10,100 nt of DNA, taken from positions 1-10,100 of the forward strand of contig SKYY01000056.1 in NCBI GenBank assembly GCA_007127665.1, in the 5' to 3' direction. The translations under genes and the position numbers were made by a program. Shown here piece by piece: positions 1 to 6,576 of the stretch (within the stretch, counting starts at the first letter, position 1; every line of letters begins with the position of its first letter). The notes under the pieces are model-generated. The model had not been told where the DNA came from. It saw only the letters and a program-made list of their open reading frames with translations, and ran no database searches. This DNA is from Balneolales bacterium. Its GTDB lineage: Bacteria > Bacteroidota > Rhodothermia > Balneolales > Natronogracilivirgulaceae.

Positions 1-1158
1 GAACGCATCATGCTTTACCGCTATCCGGTGGATCTGTCCGTCGGAGCCAACTATGTCGGGGAATCGGATACTTCGGGACTGGTGCAATTCCAATATCTGC
101 GTGAAGGCAAGTACAAGGCATTCTGGTTGGATGACCGCAACCGCAACCGTCGGTGGGACCGTGAGCGTGAAGCGGCGCAACCCTTTTCAACCGATACCCT
201 GGTACTTGACAGGGCAGGAGAGGCGGATCTGGGCAAAGTGTTTATCATCCGGTCGGACACCATCCCGCCGAGCCTTCAGGCCGTCGGAATGCTTTCGGAA
301 GTCCGGCTGCGCCTGCGCTTCAGCGAGGATATTGAAATCGGGGATGATGCTCACATCTCCATCTTCCATGAAGACCATACCCACGCTGCGGACGCGGTTC
401 CGCTTTTTGTGGATCCGGACAATCCGAACATCCTGTTCGCCCAGGCGAGAGACCCGCTTCCTGACGAGGCCCTCTATCACCTCGAAATACAGGGCATCAC
501 CGATGCCGCCGGGAATCCCGCCGAATTTGATATCGAACCATTCCCCGGTTCCGATGAAGCGGATACCACATTTGCACGCTATATCGCCAATGAGAGCCGG
601 CTTGGCGTAGCCCCGGATGAGCCGATCGTATTTCGCTATGCCAAATTGCTCGAGGACTCCCCGGCAGTTCTGGATTCGCTCATTGTTGTAGAAAGCGAGC
701 TGACGCATCAGCCGTGGCCGCACGCGGAAATAGTTGAGCAATTCCTGAACGTATACCCGGACGGGGAATGGCGGCGTGGCGAAAACTACGAAATTCGTGT
801 CTGGGATGAAAACCGTATGGAACATGTATCCATCAACCCACGAATCTTGTTTGAGGACGAGCTTGGTGCGCTTGCTGTTCGTGTGGAAGAACCGCGAACC
901 GATTCCACCCGGCACCGCGCCCGCCTGGTGGATCCGCAGGGCGTGACCATACGAGACCGGGTTTTCCTGGATGAGACAGAGTTCACCAATGTGCCATCGG
1001 GGTCGTATCTGCTGAAAGTGTTTGAACTCAGAGAGGGCTCACGCGAATGGGACCCCGGAAGGGTTGACCCGTTCCGGCCGCCGGCCCACTATTTCATACA
1101 GCGAAACGTTCCGGTCGAACGCGGCCTTACCGGACAAGTTTTTGTGGAATGGGAATAG
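1..1158 (+). CDS. Ig-like domain cell-surface protein, 3' part (5' end outside window)
   Basis: The reading frame is open to the left edge: codons 1-3 read E-R-I before the first Met at position 10. The gene therefore starts upstream and about 385 C-terminal residues are visible. The visible part begins with a transthyretin-like module (YVGESDTSG, then YLREGKYKAFWLDDRNRN). Next comes an SbsA/Big_5-type Ig-like domain opening with DTIPPSLQAVG and containing LRFSEDIEI and GITDAAGNPAE. A less clear beta-rich part follows. The end is a second prealbumin-like module (VPSGSYLLKVFELREG, then WDPGRVDPFRPP), finishing in FVEWE. This layout matches a family of exported, often lipid-anchored, Ig-like proteins common in Bacteroidota and relatives. 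Their function is not well defined; a structural or adhesive surface role is inferred. The signal peptide or lipobox would lie outside the window. The stop TAG overlaps the start of the next gene by 10 bases, suggesting coupled translation. Confidence 0.85.
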   Translation, partial: ERIMLYRYPVDLSVGANYVGESDTSGLVQFQYLREGKYKAFWLDDRNRNRRWDREREAAQPFSTDTLVLDRAGEADLGKVFIIRSDTIPPSLQAVGMLSEVRLRLRFSEDIEIGDDAHISIFHEDHTHAADAVPLFVDPDNPNILFAQARDPLPDEALYHLEIQGITDAAGNPAEFDIEPFPGSDEADTTFARYIANESRLGVAPDEPIVFRYAKLLEDSPAVLDSLIVVESELTHQPWPHAEIVEQFLNVYPDGEWRRGENYEIRVWDENRMEHVSINPRILFEDELGALAVRVEEPRTDSTRHRARLVDPQGVTIRDRVFLDETEFTNVPSGSYLLKVFELREGSREWDPGRVDPFRPPAHYFIQRNVPVERGLTGQVFVEWE

Positions 1159-2000
1159 GCAAAGCTGTTTTTCTGTTGCTGCTGAGTCTGGCGCTGGTAA
1201 TTGTGACGTGCCGCGATTCCAATGCACAGCCATCCGATACACTGCTCCTGCCATACATGGAGCCGCTGTGGGACTTTGATGACGCCCGGTCCGCTGAACT
1301 GCGATTCGATGGCACACTATTCATCACGGATGCCGGCACCGGCAATCTGTATACTTTCCTGCTGGATACGGCCACAGTCAAGCCGGGTCAGCTTGTTCCC
1401 GGACTTCGGAATCCCGATGGCCTTACACTGGTCATGGAAACCTATACCGCCGTAGCAAGCCCGACAGCCGGGGAGGTGACCCTTCTGGATGAGGAGCTCG
1501 TCTACATGCGCGATGTGTCGGTACCCTCCTGGGTGCCGGATGCCGATACTTTTCAACCAGGCGATATTACAAGCAATGCGTTCGGTGAGCTTTTTATTCT
1601 GGATGGTTTGGCCGGGCGGGTTTACCATTTCAATGCCAATGGCGCCTATCTGCATCATATTGAACTGAAGGATATGATTTCCCCGGCCCGGATCGTTTAT
1701 TACGAGGAATCTCTGTTTATTGCGGACCCCGGAAGCGGCAAACTTCACGTACTGTCCGATTCGGGACATGAGCTGGCGACCATTGGTACATTTCCAGAGT
1801 TGTCGCGGGTTCGTATCCTGGATGATACGATATGGATTTTGTCCGGCGGGGTTGCCCATATTTTTGCGATGACAGGTGAGCATATTGGTAATCTGAAGCC
1901 CGAAAAACCGACAGGTGCACTGCGCGATGTGGCAGGTGACGGAAACCAGGTGTTTTTATTGACACATGGTTCTTTGTATTTTTGGAGTTCTACACCTTGA
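1149..2000 (+). CDS. Exported NHL-like beta-propeller protein
   Basis: This 283-residue protein has a clear Sec signal peptide: short basic start (MGIGK), hydrophobic run (residues 6-20), then SNA|Q at 24-27 as a likely signal peptidase I site. Cys21 follows V-I-V-T; Thr at -1 makes this a poor lipobox, so lipid anchoring is possible but less likely. The mature part shows repeated propeller-blade signatures of the form x-L-F-I-x-D-x-x-x-G: DGTLFITDAGTGNLYTF (54-70), FGELFILDGLAGRVYHF (145-161), EESLFIADPGSGKLHVL (186-202), DDTIWILSGGVAHIF (225-239) and GNQVFLL near the end. This fits a six-bladed NHL/TolB-like fold, though I cannot count every blade. No catalytic residues are evident, so a binding or scaffold role is inferred. 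The ATG at 1149 overlaps the end of the Ig-like gene by 10 bases, so the two are probably expressed together and may act together at the envelope. Confidence 0.82.
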   Translation: MGIGKAVFLLLLSLALVIVTCRDSNAQPSDTLLLPYMEPLWDFDDARSAELRFDGTLFITDAGTGNLYTFLLDTATVKPGQLVPGLRNPDGLTLVMETYTAVASPTAGEVTLLDEELVYMRDVSVPSWVPDADTFQPGDITSNAFGELFILDGLAGRVYHFNANGAYLHHIELKDMISPARIVYYEESLFIADPGSGKLHVLSDSGHELATIGTFPELSRVRILDDTIWILSGGVAHIFAMTGEHIGNLKPEKPTGALRDVAGDGNQVFLLTHGSLYFWSSTP

Positions 2001-2019
2001 ACCAAACGGACTGCCTGAA

Positions 2020-2484
2020 ATGGCCACGCACATACACTTCATCATGCAAAAAAAAACGGGGAAGCGTCGGCTTTTCCACTCTCTGCTGGCTATTCTTACC
2101 GGTATTCTGATTCTGTTATGGCCTGATGCACTTTACTATATCCTTGGGAGTTATCTCATTGCAACGGGAGTGTTGTCATTGGTTTTCCGGGCTCCTTCTT
2201 TCCTTGTGGCGGTTTCTATTGTGACAGGTATATTCATTTTCATTTTTCCCTCGTTTATACCACACTTTTTCGCGTTCTTTTTACTGGTGATTGGAATCGG
2301 TTCGCTTTTGAGCGGTGGATTCGCGCTGGCAGTGATCCCGCTGCTTGCCGCGGGACTGCTGTTGGCGTTCCCGGATATCATTTCCATAATTGTAGCGGCC
2401 TTTCTTCTGCTCTATGGAATCACATCCATCGTTGCCATGATCCAGACGCGAAGAAAAGATGAGGAAATCATCGAAGTTTACTAG
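2020..2484 (+). CDS. DUF308/HdeD-like six-helix membrane protein
   Basis: The protein is very hydrophobic, with about six predicted membrane helices (from the 2020 start: roughly residues 18-34, 38-56, 59-77, 80-97, 99-117 and 119-139), a basic cytoplasmic start (QKKTGKRR) and an acidic C-terminal tail (RRKDEEIIEVY). The paired short hairpins with LAILTGILILLWPDA and YLIATGVLSL are typical of the DUF308/HdeD family, whose E. coli member HdeD is linked to acid resistance; the molecular role is not established. The start is uncertain. The frame is open back to an ATG at 1966, but that would lie inside the 3' end of the propeller gene and add a non-family leader. ATGs at 2020 and 2044 are the realistic choices; 2044 begins directly at MQKKTGKRR. 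Neither has a strong ribosome-binding site. The gene ends in tandem stops, TAG then TAA. mltG begins 29 bases later on the same strand. Confidence 0.8.
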   Translation: MATHIHFIMQKKTGKRRLFHSLLAILTGILILLWPDALYYILGSYLIATGVLSLVFRAPSFLVAVSIVTGIFIFIFPSFIPHFFAFFLLVIGIGSLLSGGFALAVIPLLAAGLLLAFPDIISIIVAAFLLLYGITSIVAMIQTRRKDEEIIEVY

Positions 2485-2513
2485 TAACAGCATTATCATC
2501 CAGCGACTAAGCA

Positions 2514-3608
2514 ATGAGCATTACTGACTTTAACCATCTAAGAGCCAGGGAATGGGCTACTGCAGCATTGGTTCTTGCTATCTCATTTATTCTGGTCTTT
2601 GGTTCCCGGACCTCCCGCCTCGGGAGTGAATCCGCAATATCGCCACGAACGGAAACCGTGCTTCTGATCCACGAGACGATAGGCCTCGAAGAGCTTGTAG
2701 AACTGCTGGATACATACGGTTTCCGTTTTGACGTTGCGGAACTGAAATGGGCTGCCGGCATACTTGGGTGGCGGCGTTTCAACCAGGGGCGGTATGTGTT
2801 TCAGGAACCGGTCGGTTATCCGGATTTTTTCTCAAAACTTGCATTCGGCCTCCAGGATCCCATGCTTATACGAATTCCGCCGGGAGCCGACAAGCAGGCG
2901 CTGAAAGAGCGTATAGCTGCGCAGATGCAATTTGAGACGCATGAACTGGCCGCCGCAATGCGCGACACCAGCATGCTCAACCGTCATGGCATTGAGGCGC
3001 ATCAACTCTATGGGCGCATCCTGCCCGATTCGTATGAAGTATACTGGACCTCCACGCCTGACCGCTTGTTGGAACGCCTGTTATCTGAGTTTGATGCGCG
3101 TGTTACCGAACCCTATGCCGCACGCATGGAAGAACTGGGTCGGACGGTTGATGAAATAACCACACTCGCATCCATCATTGAATGGGAAGCACGTTATGAT
3201 GATGAAAAACCTGCCATAAGCGGGCTGTACTGGAATCGGTTGAATCGGCGGTGGCGGCTGCAGGCCGATCCCACCGTCAACTACGCAAAAGGGGAACGAA
3301 GCAGGCTTGTATTTGCCGATTATCGGATCGACCATCCCTACAACACCTACCGCATCCACGGACTTCCACCGGGCCCCATCACGAATCCGTCACTTGCTTC
3401 CATACGGGCCGCGCTTTTTCCTGAGGAACACAGCTATATGTTTATGGTGGCAAACCCGGATGGCAGACACAACTTTTCACGCACGTATGCAGAGCATCGC
3501 AGGAAGAGCAGGGAGTGGACCGACTGGTTGCGAGAACAGCGTCGGATACGGGCGGAAATGGAGCGTCAGGAGGCCTTGGGCCAGGAAACAGCTGGAAGTG
3601 CGCAGTGA
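2514..3608 (+). CDS. mltG: Endolytic murein transglycosylase MltG (YceG-like)
   Basis: MltG cleaves nascent peptidoglycan strands at the outer face of the inner membrane and is thought to terminate glycan elongation. This 364-residue protein has one N-terminal membrane helix (about 13-30), a LysM-like subdomain (about 45-110) and the YceG catalytic domain (about 115-345). The catalytic motif is LASIIEWEA, with the catalytic glutamate at Glu223, equivalent by motif to Glu218 of E. coli MltG. Other family signatures are LQADPTVNYA (249-258), YNTYRIHGLPPGPITNPSLA (276-295) and the C-terminal HNFSRTYAEH (319-328). The length is normal for the family. The residue after the catalytic Glu is Trp, where many homologues have Lys. 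The C terminus is a charged, probably helical tail (EQRRIRAEMERQEALGQE). The start at 2514 gives a short cytoplasmic leader before the helix and lies 29 bases after the DUF308 stop, so co-transcription is likely. Identification is firm. Confidence 0.95.
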   Translation: MSITDFNHLRAREWATAALVLAISFILVFGSRTSRLGSESAISPRTETVLLIHETIGLEELVELLDTYGFRFDVAELKWAAGILGWRRFNQGRYVFQEPVGYPDFFSKLAFGLQDPMLIRIPPGADKQALKERIAAQMQFETHELAAAMRDTSMLNRHGIEAHQLYGRILPDSYEVYWTSTPDRLLERLLSEFDARVTEPYAARMEELGRTVDEITTLASIIEWEARYDDEKPAISGLYWNRLNRRWRLQADPTVNYAKGERSRLVFADYRIDHPYNTYRIHGLPPGPITNPSLASIRAALFPEEHSYMFMVANPDGRHNFSRTYAEHRRKSREWTDWLREQRRIRAEMERQEALGQETAGSAQ

Positions 3609-3638
3609 CAAGCAGATGCTGTCCGTGAAATCAGGTGC

Positions 3639-3704
3639 GGATGAAAACCTGTGGATGAAAACCTGCGGATGAAAACCTGCGGATGAAAACCTGCGGATAA
3701 AAAC
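3639..3704 (+). repeat. 14-bp tandem repeat, four copies plus a partial fifth
   Basis: The unit is GGATGAAAACCTGC. Copies lie at 3639-3652 (last base T instead of C), 3653-3666, 3667-3680 and 3681-3694, followed by a degenerate partial copy at 3695-3704 (GGATAAAAAC). It sits in the non-coding spacer 31 bases after the mltG stop. Fourteen is not a multiple of three, so the array is not a coding repeat on either strand. It is probably a slippage-prone minisatellite; any effect on expression of the downstream gene is speculation. Confidence 0.93.
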
Positions 3705-3735
3705 AGTTGCGTCATAAATTCGCAATTCCTTCAAG

Positions 3736-3766
3736 AATAAAGGATAATATTGTGAATATCCTTATT
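3736..3766 (+). promoter_or_regulatory. AT-rich dyad upstream of the UPF0316 gene, possible operator or promoter
   Basis: An imperfect inverted repeat pairs AAGGATA (3740-3746) with TATCCTT (3757-3763), extended by three more pairs if A3739 is bulged out. Inside it, ATATT-GTG-AATAT (3747-3759) is a second perfect small dyad. There is no T-run after it, so it is not a standard intrinsic terminator for mltG. GATAAT at 3743-3748 resembles a -10 box, with a weak TTCGCA 18 bases upstream, and TAATATTG (3745-3752) is close to the Bacteroidota -7 pattern TAnnTTTG. It ends 22 bases before the likely ATG at 3789, so it would lie in the promoter or leader of that gene. The function is inferred only from position and symmetry. 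Confidence 0.35.
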
Positions 3767-3788
3767 CCCACCTTATTTGTCTGGCATC

Positions 3789-4379
3789 ATGGCACTTCTG
3801 GAGCTCATTTCAGCTGATTTTGACTGGTTCAACTACCTGGTCCTTCCGTTGATGATATTTGCCGCCCGGGTAGTTGATGTGACCCTGGGGACTTTGCGGA
3901 TCATCTTTGTTTCACGCAGCATGAGAGTACTTGCACCCATGATCGGATTTGTGGAGGCGCTGATCTGGCTGCTCGCAGTGGGTCAGATATTTCAAAGCCT
4001 GACTAACATCGGGCTCTATTTTGCATATGCGGCGGGTTTTGCAGCCGGGAACTATATCGGGATCTATCTGGAAGGGAAAATTGCCATGGGACTGCTCTGT
4101 GTGCGGACCATCACCACGGAAGATGCCACCGAACTGATTGAGTATCTGAAGGAAAATGATTTCGGGGTCACCTCCGTGTCGGCCAGCGGTATCAGCGGAC
4201 AGGTAAGGCTGATTCTGAGTGTCATCAAGCGTAAAGAATTGCAGCGCATGATCCAGATTATCAATGAAAAGATGCCCAAAGCGTTCATATCCATCGAAGA
4301 TGTGCGGTCGGTCAGTGAAGGCTTCTTTCCCCAGAAGAGCCTGGGACTGTTTTCGCGTCTGCCACTTAAGCGAAAGTGA
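3789..4379 (+). CDS. UPF0316 membrane protein (DUF5698 + DUF2179)
   Basis: The 196-residue protein has an N-terminal DUF5698 part with three membrane helices (about 15-34, 46-67 and 73-92). It carries the family signature RVVDVTLGTLRIIFVSRSMR (27-46), followed by APMIGFVEALIWL. A soluble DUF2179 domain follows (about 105-172: TITTEDATELIEYLKEN through FISIEDVRSVSEG), then a basic tail. The family is widespread and uncharacterised; DUF2179 is a small alpha/beta domain also found at the C terminus of YitT-type membrane proteins, and a regulatory ligand-binding role is only inferred. The ATG at 3789 is preferred; an in-frame TTG at 3777 would add four residues (MSGI) without further support. The 180-base spacer after mltG, with a repeat and a dyad, suggests this gene may have its own promoter. 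It ends 120 bases before the oppositely oriented gene. Confidence 0.88.
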   Translation: MALLELISADFDWFNYLVLPLMIFAARVVDVTLGTLRIIFVSRSMRVLAPMIGFVEALIWLLAVGQIFQSLTNIGLYFAYAAGFAAGNYIGIYLEGKIAMGLLCVRTITTEDATELIEYLKENDFGVTSVSASGISGQVRLILSVIKRKELQRMIQIINEKMPKAFISIEDVRSVSEGFFPQKSLGLFSRLPLKRK

Positions 4380-4499
4380 AGTTCTGGGTGGCGGTATCTG
4401 GAAATCGGATGAAATGCTCTGTCAACGGCAATGAATTATATTCAAGCCATGACCCGGATTCGCATTGCAACTGATTCCTGCAACTGGATTACCATCTCA
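4380..4499. other. Convergent intergenic spacer
   Basis: This short spacer separates the ends of the two convergent gene blocks. No GC-rich hairpin followed by a T-run was found on either strand. The only structure seen is a near-tandem duplication: TGCAACTGATTCC (4466-4478) followed directly by TGCAACTGGATTACC (4479-4493). Confidence 0.6.
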
Positions 4500-6533
4500 T
4501 CAACCTGGGTCCGCATCAAAACCCGCATCGACGTCCACCTCTTCCTCCTTCTCCTCCGGGGCCTCATATTGCTCGGCTCCGTCAAGTGTAACATGCAGAA
4601 AGTGCAGATGCTGGTTGACGTGTGTTCCCCGGAAATCGATGTTGGTGATCATGCCCTCATGAAGCGGACGATGCCGCAGCTTTTGCTTGATGCGAGAAGG
4701 GTTCTCGAAGTCACTGATGGACTGGAACAACAAGGTTGCCACATCATAGCCCAGATGAGCGAAATCATCGGGACGGAAGCCTGCAAGTGACTGGAAATTG
4801 TTACGGAATTGATATGCCTCTCTGCTGTCATCATTCCGGTGGAAAAAACTGCTGTAGTAGATATCGAAGCGGCGCCGGCGGGTGTCGCTGAGTTCGATGT
4901 GCGCCATCTCCTCGTTGCCGAGGATGGTGACATCACTCCGGAATGCCTGAAGATCATTGAGAATCAGATCGATAAGCTGTTCGGCCCCGCCGCCTGTTAC
5001 CGAAATATAGAGTCCCTTTACTGGTACAAGCTCAAAATCCTCATCATCGAAGTAGCGCTCGACGAAGCGACGGTCTCCGGCAAAGTGAGGGGTGATATGT
5101 CCAACTTCAAAAGCACGGGCTTCGAAATCCTCACTGAAATAATGGATTACGGTAGCTCCCAGGCGTTCGGCTTCGTTGCGGAACTCGCGCGCTTCTCTGG
5201 CTACCGGGAGATTCTTTTGCGTTATGACGGCGAGGGTATCCAGCTTCAGTGTATTGACGGCAAATTGAGCCATGGCCCGTCCGCGTGCTTCAAATGTGGG
5301 ATTGATCTGGTACAGATACGGGTTCTTGATGTTGATGGTATCGGCATTGGCAAGGGGTGGGATCACCGGAATCTGATAGTATTCGGCGAGATCGCGGATA
5401 CGGTAGGCGGCATCGGAAAAAAGCGGACCGATGACCGCGTCGGCGTGATGCTGCCAGGCAAGCCGGGCCATGGCAGCTTCCAGGGTCAGCAGCGTGTCCG
5501 ATGTCTCCATGTGATGCAACCGGATATGCTTGTCGTTTTGCGAACGGTTGAACTCTTCGGCCGCCAGCAGATATCCCATGTACAGCGAACGCGAGACCTG
5601 CCACTCACGGGTACCGGGTTCGGTTGCAGGCAGCAGTATGCCTATGTTGTATACAATACCCGATGGCGCCTTGCCATACGAAGAGCCGCTTTGGGTGGGC
5701 ATCCGCTGAATGCGGCGGTCTACCGCAGCCAGGATGTTGGTGTCAATCGTAGCTTCAAAAAAGGGATGAAGCGCATCAAAAAGCTGCCGGGCTTCGGCCC
5801 GACTCATCTGATCAAGCCCGAACCGCAGGAGATCCAGCTGAACTCTTGGATTCTCACTCTGCTGAAAGGCCACTCTTCGCTGTTCCGTCGTCAGATAACC
5901 CATAATCTGCTGGTACAGCCGGTCCGCCTCACGGTGAAGGTTCTGATAGGCGGGACGCGACTTCAGATTGTATAGCAGATCCAGGCTTCTTCCGAACTGG
6001 CGGGTCTGAAATTCACAGAGCGCCAATGTGTAACGCGCTTCATCAAACAGTCTGGGATCGTCGCTTCGCGATACCTTGCGCAGGCTGTTTCGCGCAAGGG
6101 GATAACTGCTGATGGTAAAATAACTCTTGCCGGCAAAAAGGTGGGCTTCGGGGGTATCCAGCTGGGAGAAAAAGAATGCGGCCGAATCATATTGCGCTTC
6201 ACTGTAAAAACGCATCGCCCTGTCAAAAACTTCGTCAACCGGTTCATCATTGCGGTGCTCGTTGTATGAACCATCGGGCTGGCCCGGTACTTCAGGGTCT
6301 TGTCCTGTCGACACTGCCGGCTGGCCCGATGGCTCGTCGGGCTGGTCCATGGCTTCGGTGACTCGTTCCAATGCCACTGCCGGCTGTCCCGATGATTCTG
6401 CGTACAGGTGCGATGTCTCGGTGTCTTGTCCCATACCTGCAGCCTGCTGGCCGTAAACGGGTGAAACGGGGACCGTCAAGCTGGCGGACCAAACGAACAG
6501 TATGGCCAGAGAAATTCGTGAGAATGCGTTCAT
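4500..6533 (-). CDS. Exported TPR / type-1 periplasmic-binding-fold protein (LpoA-like architecture)
   Basis: The 677-residue protein starts with a Sec signal peptide (basic MNAFSR, hydrophobic to about residue 20, likely cut near SPVYG|QQ at 28-29); there is no lipobox. Residues 30-100 form a low-complexity Gln/Pro/Asp-rich linker with a duplicated segment (47-88). Residues about 101-280 look like TPR helices (for example DRAMRFYSEAQYDSAAFFF and DEARYTLALCEFQTRQF). Residues about 294-650 match a type-1 periplasmic-binding (Peripla_BP_6/LivK-like) fold, with YNIGILLPATEPG (295-307), ADAVIGPLFSDAA (364-376), IPVIPPLANADTI (388-400) and FRPDDFAHLGYDVATLLF (586-603). The tail is very acidic (EEKEEEVDVD). 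TPR plus PBP1 is the layout of LpoA, the outer-membrane activator of PBP1A in Gammaproteobacteria; similar unnamed proteins are annotated as ABC-transporter substrate-binding proteins in Bacteroidota. No permease or ATPase gene is adjacent, so a transport role is unsupported. It lies 43 bases after guaA on the same strand, with an A-rich leader. Confidence 0.85.
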   Translation of the reverse strand: MNAFSRISLAILFVWSASLTVPVSPVYGQQAAGMGQDTETSHLYAESSGQPAVALERVTEAMDQPDEPSGQPAVSTGQDPEVPGQPDGSYNEHRNDEPVDEVFDRAMRFYSEAQYDSAAFFFSQLDTPEAHLFAGKSYFTISSYPLARNSLRKVSRSDDPRLFDEARYTLALCEFQTRQFGRSLDLLYNLKSRPAYQNLHREADRLYQQIMGYLTTEQRRVAFQQSENPRVQLDLLRFGLDQMSRAEARQLFDALHPFFEATIDTNILAAVDRRIQRMPTQSGSSYGKAPSGIVYNIGILLPATEPGTREWQVSRSLYMGYLLAAEEFNRSQNDKHIRLHHMETSDTLLTLEAAMARLAWQHHADAVIGPLFSDAAYRIRDLAEYYQIPVIPPLANADTINIKNPYLYQINPTFEARGRAMAQFAVNTLKLDTLAVITQKNLPVAREAREFRNEAERLGATVIHYFSEDFEARAFEVGHITPHFAGDRRFVERYFDDEDFELVPVKGLYISVTGGGAEQLIDLILNDLQAFRSDVTILGNEEMAHIELSDTRRRRFDIYYSSFFHRNDDSREAYQFRNNFQSLAGFRPDDFAHLGYDVATLLFQSISDFENPSRIKQKLRHRPLHEGMITNIDFRGTHVNQHLHFLHVTLDGAEQYEAPEEKEEEVDVDAGFDADPG
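6270..6395 (-). repeat. In-frame 63-bp tandem duplication in the linker of the TPR/PBP1 gene
   Basis: Two adjacent 63-bp units (6333-6395 and 6270-6332) encode residues 47-67 and 68-88. Both units carry S-G-Q-P-A-V at positions 2-7, Glu at position 14 and Q-P-D at positions 18-20. At DNA level the 20-base stretches 6312-6331 and 6375-6394 differ by one base. The rest of the units has diverged. It lies in the disordered linker after the signal peptide, where length variation should be tolerated. Confidence 0.8.
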
Positions 6534-6576
6534 CTGTGTTTTTTAATTAATATTACAACAGCGGCCCGACTGATAC

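Noticed and set aside
187..915. 242-codon minus-strand ORF opposite the Ig-like gene
   Set aside because: It is antisense and in register with the Ig-like reading frame, which shows family motifs along its length. No signal peptide or domain is seen in the shadow.
1317..1883. 188-codon minus-strand ORF opposite the propeller gene
   Set aside because: It shares codon boundaries with the propeller gene, whose blade repeats prove the sense frame.
3639..3704. Repeat array considered as a CRISPR
   Set aside because: Units are 14 bp and directly adjacent, with no spacers and no cas genes nearby.
3477..3734. Minus-strand ORF reading through the 14-bp repeats, with repeated I-R-R-F-S-S-A-like residues
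   Set aside because: The repeat unit is not a multiple of three, the peptide has no continuous repeat structure, and most of the ORF is antisense to the mltG 3' end.
4809..5975. 388-codon plus-strand ORF opposite the TPR/PBP1 gene
   Set aside because: It is also in exact antisense codon register to a gene with a signal peptide and a recognisable binding fold, so it is a shadow of that gene.
4500..6533. Assignment as a branched-chain amino acid ABC transporter binding protein
   Set aside because: The fold fits, but there are no permease or ATPase genes nearby and a TPR-like region precedes the binding fold, so the transport name is not supported.
6534..6576. AT-rich guaA to TPR/PBP1 spacer considered as a terminator or promoter
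   Set aside because: The only inverted repeat (CAG...CTG around CGGCCCGA) pairs poorly and is not followed by a T-run on the minus strand, and no convincing -35/-10 or -33/-7 pair is visible.
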